From VXYL01 sp965203685 (GTDB lineage Bacteria > Pseudomonadota > Gammaproteobacteria > Pseudomonadales > Azotimanducaceae), in the NCBI GenBank assembly GCA_965203685.1, contig OZ241908.1:4154001-4218000 (forward strand): 64,000 nt of DNA, given 5' to 3'. The first letter of the stretch is position 1; each line of letters starts with the position of its first letter. Made by a program: the position numbers and the translations under genes. Shown in pieces: positions 56,009 through 64,000 of this stretch. The notes under the pieces are model-generated. The model was not told the origin of the DNA. It searched no databases and worked only from the letters and a program-made list of their open reading frames with translations.

Positions 56009-56205
56009 TGTGGATAGGATCCCGGCAGCCACCGCAAACCACAGGTCGTGCACTGCTTTTCCCGGACTTATCAAGGTGTTATCCACAGCCTTACTCACCG
56101 GCGGCGAACCACAACATATGGGACCCCCTCGGCCGAGCCCGTTGCTCACCGGTTGTCCACCGCTTTGCCGTGACGATCGCCGTCCGGACTCAAGAGTTGT
56201 CCACA
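56009..56205. promoter_or_regulatory. cluster of DnaA boxes upstream of nrdA
   Basis: Perfect TTATCCACA lies at 56079-56087. Near matches are TGTGGATAG at 56009-56017 (reverse orientation), TTGTCCACC at 56153-56161 and TTGTCCACA at 56197-56205. DnaA binding near nrdAB promoters is established in E. coli, where it links nucleotide supply to replication. The cluster could also act as a DnaA titration site. Confidence 0.7.
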
Positions 56206-56255
56206 GACTACTGCCCAGTCGCGGGCTCAAAAACAGGTTGCATTGCGCAGCAAAC

Positions 56256-56303
56256 CGCTCTATGTTGGGCCACTGAGGGGAGCAAATGTCCATATATTGG
56301 GTT
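56256..56303 (+). promoter_or_regulatory. pair of NrdR-box-like sites
   Basis: Two similar 16-base sites at 56256-56271 and 56288-56303 share TATRTTGGG, with core TATGTTGGGC and TATATTGGGT, and are exactly 32 bases apart (about three helical turns). NrdR binds as a repressor to paired boxes with this type of spacing upstream of ribonucleotide reductase genes. A third partial site (ACAACATATGGG) lies near 56111. Confidence 0.65.
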
Positions 56304-56503
56304 CTGAAGGATTGCATAGGCGCGCTAGGCAGCGCGGCAATGACCCAGCTACCGGCAAGCCGCCGCGAACGCCGCTCCCCCACTATTCCACCGTTTCATA
56401 CCACTGTCCGATCCTCGTCCTAGACGGCGACAGCCTAGGTATAGCGCTGGATAAATAACCAGTTACACGATAAAGTCACAGAACAAGGAGCCACCCCGTC
56501 ACC

Positions 56504-60535
<4,032 letters not shown>

Positions 60536-60635
60536 GGCTTGCGGTCAAGGCCTGTTAGGAAGCCTTTAGGAAGAGAAGCGCAGTGACGCGCAAAACACGA
60601 GAACGAACGGACATGGATTTCAAGAGGAGGCAAAC

Positions 60636-61985
60636 ATGCTGAGCTGGGACGACTACGATCAAGATGGCCTCGCCGGGGCCGCCGCTGCGACGCAGGGCGA
60701 CGCGGCGGCAAGTCGGTCCTTTCTCGAAGGCCTCGAAGTCGCCGTGCAACACGAGCGACCGGAGCCCTTGCCTCCGGCAAGCCCGGCCGAGCCGGCCGTC
60801 GCGCCCCTGACCGGGTTGTCCGAGGCACCGACGATGCCCCCGCCGCCGGTGCCACAGATTCCGCCGGTGGTGCCGGAGGAGCCGACGACCGCACCCGCCG
60901 AGGTGCTAGCGGATGCCGTCGCCCAAGCGGCCGCGCATCTCGACGCCGAGTCCGAGATCGAACACGGCGAGCGCGTCACGGTGGATCAGAAGGCCATGAT
61001 CAACTGCCGCGCCGACCTCAACCAGCTCGTGCCGTTCAAGTACGACTGGGCTTGGCAGAAGTACCTCGACGGCTGCGCGAACCACTGGATGCCGCAGGAA
61101 ATCAACATGACCGCCGACGTGTCCCTGTGGAAGTCGGAGGCGGGCCTGTCCGACGACGAACGCACGATCGTCAAGCGCAGCCTCGGCTTTTTCTCGACAG
61201 CGGACTCGCTGGTCGCGAACAACCTCGTGCTGTCCGTCTACCGGCTCATCACCAACCCGGAGTGTCGGCAATACCTGCTCCGCCAAGCGTTCGAGGAAGC
61301 CATCCACACCCATGCCTACCAGTACTGCATCGAGTCGCTGGGCATGGACGAGGGCGAAATCTTCAACATGTACCACGAGATCTCCTCGGTCGCCCACAAG
61401 GCCTCCTGGGCGCTCAAGTACACGCGCGAACTCGCCGATCCCACCTTCCAGACAGGTACCGTCGAGGCGGACAAGGCCCTGCTCAAGAACCTGATCGCCT
61501 ACTACTGCGTGATGGAAGGCATCTTCTTCTATTGCGGCTTCACGCAGATCCTGTCCATGGGGCGCCGCAACAAGATGACGGGTACCTCGGAGCAGTTCCA
61601 ATACATCCTGCGCGACGAGTCTATGCACGTGAACTTCGGCATCGACGTCATCAACCAGATCAAGCTGGAGAACGCGCGCCTATGGGACGACGACATGCGC
61701 TCTCTCGCCACGCGCATGATCCTCGAAGGGGCGGAACTCGAGACCCGCTACGCGCGCGACACGATGCCGCGCGGCGTACTCGGCATGAACGCCAACACGA
61801 TGGCGGAATACCTCCAGTTCATCGCCAACCGACGCCTCGCCCAGATCGGCTTGCCCGAGCAATTCCCGAGCGCGAAGAACCCGTTCCCATGGATGTCCGA
61901 GATCATGGACTTGAAGAAGGAGAAGAACTTCTTCGAGACGCGGGTGACCGAGTACCAAACGGGCGGCGCGTTGAGCTGGGACTGA
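60636..61985 (+). CDS. nrdB: ribonucleotide reductase class I beta subunit
   Basis: NrdB holds the diiron-tyrosyl cofactor that generates the radical for NrdA. The 449-residue protein has iron-ligand regions FFSTADSLVANN, QAFEEAIHTHAYQY, NMYHEISSVAHK and ILRDESMHVNFG. The N-terminal 110 residues are atypical: MLSWDDYD, then an alanine- and proline-rich linker (APTMPPPPVPQIPPVVPEEP region). The C-terminus repeats the LSWD motif (GGALSWD). AGGAGG lies close upstream of the ATG. It pairs with the preceding nrdA. Confidence 0.95.
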   Translation: MLSWDDYDQDGLAGAAAATQGDAAASRSFLEGLEVAVQHERPEPLPPASPAEPAVAPLTGLSEAPTMPPPPVPQIPPVVPEEPTTAPAEVLADAVAQAAAHLDAESEIEHGERVTVDQKAMINCRADLNQLVPFKYDWAWQKYLDGCANHWMPQEINMTADVSLWKSEAGLSDDERTIVKRSLGFFSTADSLVANNLVLSVYRLITNPECRQYLLRQAFEEAIHTHAYQYCIESLGMDEGEIFNMYHEISSVAHKASWALKYTRELADPTFQTGTVEADKALLKNLIAYYCVMEGIFFYCGFTQILSMGRRNKMTGTSEQFQYILRDESMHVNFGIDVINQIKLENARLWDDDMRSLATRMILEGAELETRYARDTMPRGVLGMNANTMAEYLQFIANRRLAQIGLPEQFPSAKNPFPWMSEIMDLKKEKNFFETRVTEYQTGGALSWD

Positions 61986-62005
61986 CCCGAGCCCTGCCGC
62001 GAATA

Positions 62006-62036
62006 CAAAACCGGCGCCAATGAGGCGCCGGTTTTG
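62006..62036 (+). terminator. terminator downstream of nrdB
   Basis: CAAAACCGGCGCC pairs with GGCGCCGGTTTTG (13 bp) around a five-base loop, about 20 bases past the nrdB stop. The T-rich end of the 3' arm serves as the U-tract; the A-tract in the 5' arm makes it bidirectional, so it probably also stops the convergent amidohydrolase transcript. Confidence 0.85.
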
Positions 62037-62054
62037 CTTAACCCCTAAGAACCG

Positions 62055-63695
62055 CTACCCGGCGTGGCGCAGCACCTTCCCGGCGCGCGCACCGGTGTGC
62101 TCACCGTCCACGAGCGTCACCGCCCCGTTGACGATGGTCGTCTTGTAGCCCAGCGACTTCTGGATGTAGCGCGGCGCACCGCCAGGGAAGTCGTGGACCA
62201 GTTCTGGCTGCCGCTCGGCGACCTTTGACGGATCCAAGACATTGATATCCGCGCGCATGCCCGGGTTAAGCGTGCCGCGGTCTTTGAGCCCCAGGACGCG
62301 CGCCGGGCCGGAGGTCAGGCGCCGAATGCCCTCGGCAAGACTGTAGAGGCCTGCCTCGCGAATCCAGTACGACAGGATGAAGCTCGGCCAACCGGCGTCC
62401 ATGATCTGGGAGACATGCGCCCCGGCATCGCCCAGGCTCGGGAAGATGTGCTCGCTGCGGAACAGGTCACCCAACTCCTTCAAGCTCTGGTTGAACATGC
62501 GCAGGTTGAAGAGTGCCCGGCCGTCGGTCTCGTCCGATAGACGGATGAAGGTCTCCACCCAATGCTCGCCCGCGGCTGCCGCCTGGGCTTCCAGGTTCTC
62601 CGTCGGAGGCGTCGTGTAGTTCGGCGTCTCGTCGTCGCCGAGGTAGAACACGTTCGTCATCGGGAAGCGGCGCTTCATGTCCTTGCCTTCCGCGACCAGC
62701 TTGGCACGCGTCTCGGCATTGCGGATCGCCGCCAAGCGTCCGGGCAGGTCCATCTTTCGCAGCGCATCCCACGTCTCGCCCTGCACCGGCAGGTTCGATT
62801 GCAGACCGAACATGAACCCGGAACCACGGACCTGGGTGATCGCAGTGAGATCACCGTGCTTGGCGAGTTTCGCGAGGTTGTCCGCCTGCGCCTGGCCGGA
62901 ACCTTCCTGCGGCCCCGTGCCATAGCTGAAGAGAATCCGACCCTTCGTGGTCTCGGCCATCGCCTTCAGGACCTCGAAGTTGGCACCCACCGCCTGCATC
63001 AGGCCGTTGCGCGGTCCGACCGCCTTGGCGATCTCGACCAACTCGATCGGGTCGGCGAACGTGCCCGGAATTGAGCGGCCATCGGGCAGCTTGTGCGGCG
63101 GATACCGGTTGGTCGAGAAGCCGACGGCACCGCCATCGATGGACTGCGCGACGATGTCGGCCATCTGCTTGCGCTCTTCCGGGGTCGCCTGCTCCTCCAC
63201 GGCGCGCTCGCCCATCACGTAGAAACGCACAGCGCAGTGGCCGACCATGCCCGCGACGTTGAGCGCGGGTTCCAAGCGCTCGATCGCATCGAGATAGCCA
63301 CCGTAGTCTTCCCAGTCCCACGGCAGACCAGTCAGGATCGCGTTCTTCGGGATGTCCTCGACGGTCTCCATCATCGCCGCGAGGAGTTCGACATCCTGCG
63401 GCTTGCAGGGCGCAAAAGTGACCCCGCAGTTGCCAAGCAACGCGGTCGTGACGCCGTGCCAGCTCACTGGGGTCATCTGCGGATCCCAACCGATCTGCGC
63501 GTCGAGGTGCGTATGCAGATCCACGAAGCCTGGCGTTACCGCAAGTCCGCGTGCGTCGACTTCCTGCTTGCCCTTGCCGTCGACCTCGCCGACCGCGGTG
63601 ATCAATCCGTCGTCGATGGCGAGGTCGCCCGGGACGGGGTCTGCGCCCGTTCCGTCAACCAGTTCGCCACCGCGAATCACAATGTCGTGTGCCAC
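62055..63695 (-). CDS. D-aminoacylase-like amidohydrolase
   Basis: This is a 546-residue metal-dependent amidohydrolase. Metal sites are HTHLDAQIGWDP (HxH) and the cysteine in LLGNCGVTFAPC, a metal ligand in D-aminoacylases; SLGDAGAHVSQIMD is near the C-terminus. These resemble N-acyl-D-amino-acid deacylases, but the exact substrate is unproven. GTG 63695 is chosen because GGGGAGAA lies about nine bases upstream; the frame extends 65 codons further with no better site. It is convergent with nrdB. Confidence 0.9.
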   Translation of the reverse strand: MAHDIVIRGGELVDGTGADPVPGDLAIDDGLITAVGEVDGKGKQEVDARGLAVTPGFVDLHTHLDAQIGWDPQMTPVSWHGVTTALLGNCGVTFAPCKPQDVELLAAMMETVEDIPKNAILTGLPWDWEDYGGYLDAIERLEPALNVAGMVGHCAVRFYVMGERAVEEQATPEERKQMADIVAQSIDGGAVGFSTNRYPPHKLPDGRSIPGTFADPIELVEIAKAVGPRNGLMQAVGANFEVLKAMAETTKGRILFSYGTGPQEGSGQAQADNLAKLAKHGDLTAITQVRGSGFMFGLQSNLPVQGETWDALRKMDLPGRLAAIRNAETRAKLVAEGKDMKRRFPMTNVFYLGDDETPNYTTPPTENLEAQAAAAGEHWVETFIRLSDETDGRALFNLRMFNQSLKELGDLFRSEHIFPSLGDAGAHVSQIMDAGWPSFILSYWIREAGLYSLAEGIRRLTSGPARVLGLKDRGTLNPGMRADINVLDPSKVAERQPELVHDFPGGAPRYIQKSLGYKTTIVNGAVTLVDGEHTGARAGKVLRHAG

Positions 63696-64000
63696 AACCG
63701 TTTCTCCCCAATCCTCGATAGAGAATGCGTGGCACCGTCCGCCGCTAAGTGGCTGATGCCGCAATACGCTCAACAGGTAAGTGTTCCACCATATCCGCAT
63801 CGTGACAAGCGAAGGGTCCGCTCTCGTGTCTGCCCACCCGCCCGGATTGAAAGGGGCGATGTTCTGCTGTCGGCCCCAGGCACGGCGCATTCGACCGCCG
63901 GCTTAAGGCGTAGCTGCCCTCCCAGCCTGCGCGCCGAACAGTGGCGACGCCGTCGGCGGGGTTGTCCACGCTTTGTCCATGGTGCCGATCCCCTTCGATC
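63696..64000. other. 305-base region at window end without clear gene
   Basis: This is the upstream region of the amidohydrolase gene up to the window edge. A 74-codon minus-strand frame shows no family features and I do not call it. The promoter of the amidohydrolase should lie here, but no clear -10/-35 pair is assigned. Confidence 0.5.

Larger units (their letters stand above)
55952..56503. other. 552-base control region between glpK and nrdA
   Basis: This gap has no convincing gene; an opposite-strand 132-codon frame shows no family features. It holds DnaA-box-like sites, a pair of NrdR-box-like sites and, near its right end, an AT-rich stretch (about 56448-56480) before the nrdA ribosome-binding site AAGGAG. 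It probably carries the promoters of both divergent genes, but individual -10/-35 elements are not assigned. Confidence 0.7.

Noticed and set aside
55985..56383. 132-codon minus-strand frame in the nrdA control region
   Set aside because: It shows no family features, has poor codon use and covers the DnaA boxes and NrdR boxes.
55952..56503. Chromosome origin (oriC)
   Set aside because: DnaA boxes are present, but no dnaA, dnaN or gidA neighbours and no obvious 13-mer array; nrd regulation explains the boxes better.

Overview
The window is a high-GC chromosomal segment, probably from an unclassified, likely marine or host-associated gammaproteobacterium. This placement is an inference from gene content: CmoA/CmoB, a YihG-type acyltransferase, an alkyltransferase-like protein, bioFDA, Pseudomonas-like nrdAB, four TonB-dependent receptors and two phytanoyl-CoA dioxygenase-family proteins. 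Nearly all of it is dense coding sequence. I saw no rRNA, tRNA or CRISPR array.

Layout. 1-5.1 kb: the 3' end of a cyclopropane-fatty-acid synthase overlapping a sensor kinase, its probable response regulator on the other strand, a DUF1295 membrane enzyme, a lysophosphatidate-type acyltransferase and a urate-oxidase-N-like membrane protein. 5.2-7.4 kb: groES-groL behind a perfect CIRCE element, closed by a strong terminator. 7.5-9.8 kb: an alkyltransferase-like DNA repair protein, alanine racemase and a short-chain dehydrogenase. 9.9-14 kb: a three-gene two-component operon and a thiolase. 14.2-22.5 kb: a TonB receptor and the biotin operon bioF-bioD-bioA, separated by an insertion sequence with recognisable inverted ends (17335-19158). 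22.5-36.7 kb: three more TonB receptors, one with EF-hand-like loops and one paired with a giant triple-repeat lipoprotein, plus a Sel1-like protein and a MOP-type membrane protein. 36.8-41.6 kb: a dioxygenase, GPH and APC transporters and DUF3750. 41.6-46.8 kb: an RND pump with its adaptor, and a second dioxygenase. 46.9-52.7 kb: a compact five-gene operon (cmoA, cmoB, CYTH enzyme, HTH-plus-membrane protein, acyl-CoA dehydrogenase) diverging from polyphosphate kinase. 52.9-56 kb: exopolyphosphatase and glycerol kinase. 56-62 kb: nrdA-nrdB with a rich control region. 62-63.7 kb: a D-aminoacylase-like amidohydrolase.

The most striking object is a 364-residue LAGLIDADG intein inside nrdA. It sits in the conserved substrate-specificity loop, and its +1 extein residue is glycine rather than Cys, Ser or Thr. 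A standard intein could not complete splicing with that residue, so this may be an unusual splicing mechanism, a cleaving element, or a way of conditionally breaking the essential reductase. Other points of interest are the CYTH/ppk/ppx polyphosphate neighbourhood, the triple-repeat lipoprotein/receptor pair, the DnaA-box and NrdR-box cluster upstream of nrdA, and the IS inserted just upstream of the biotin operon.
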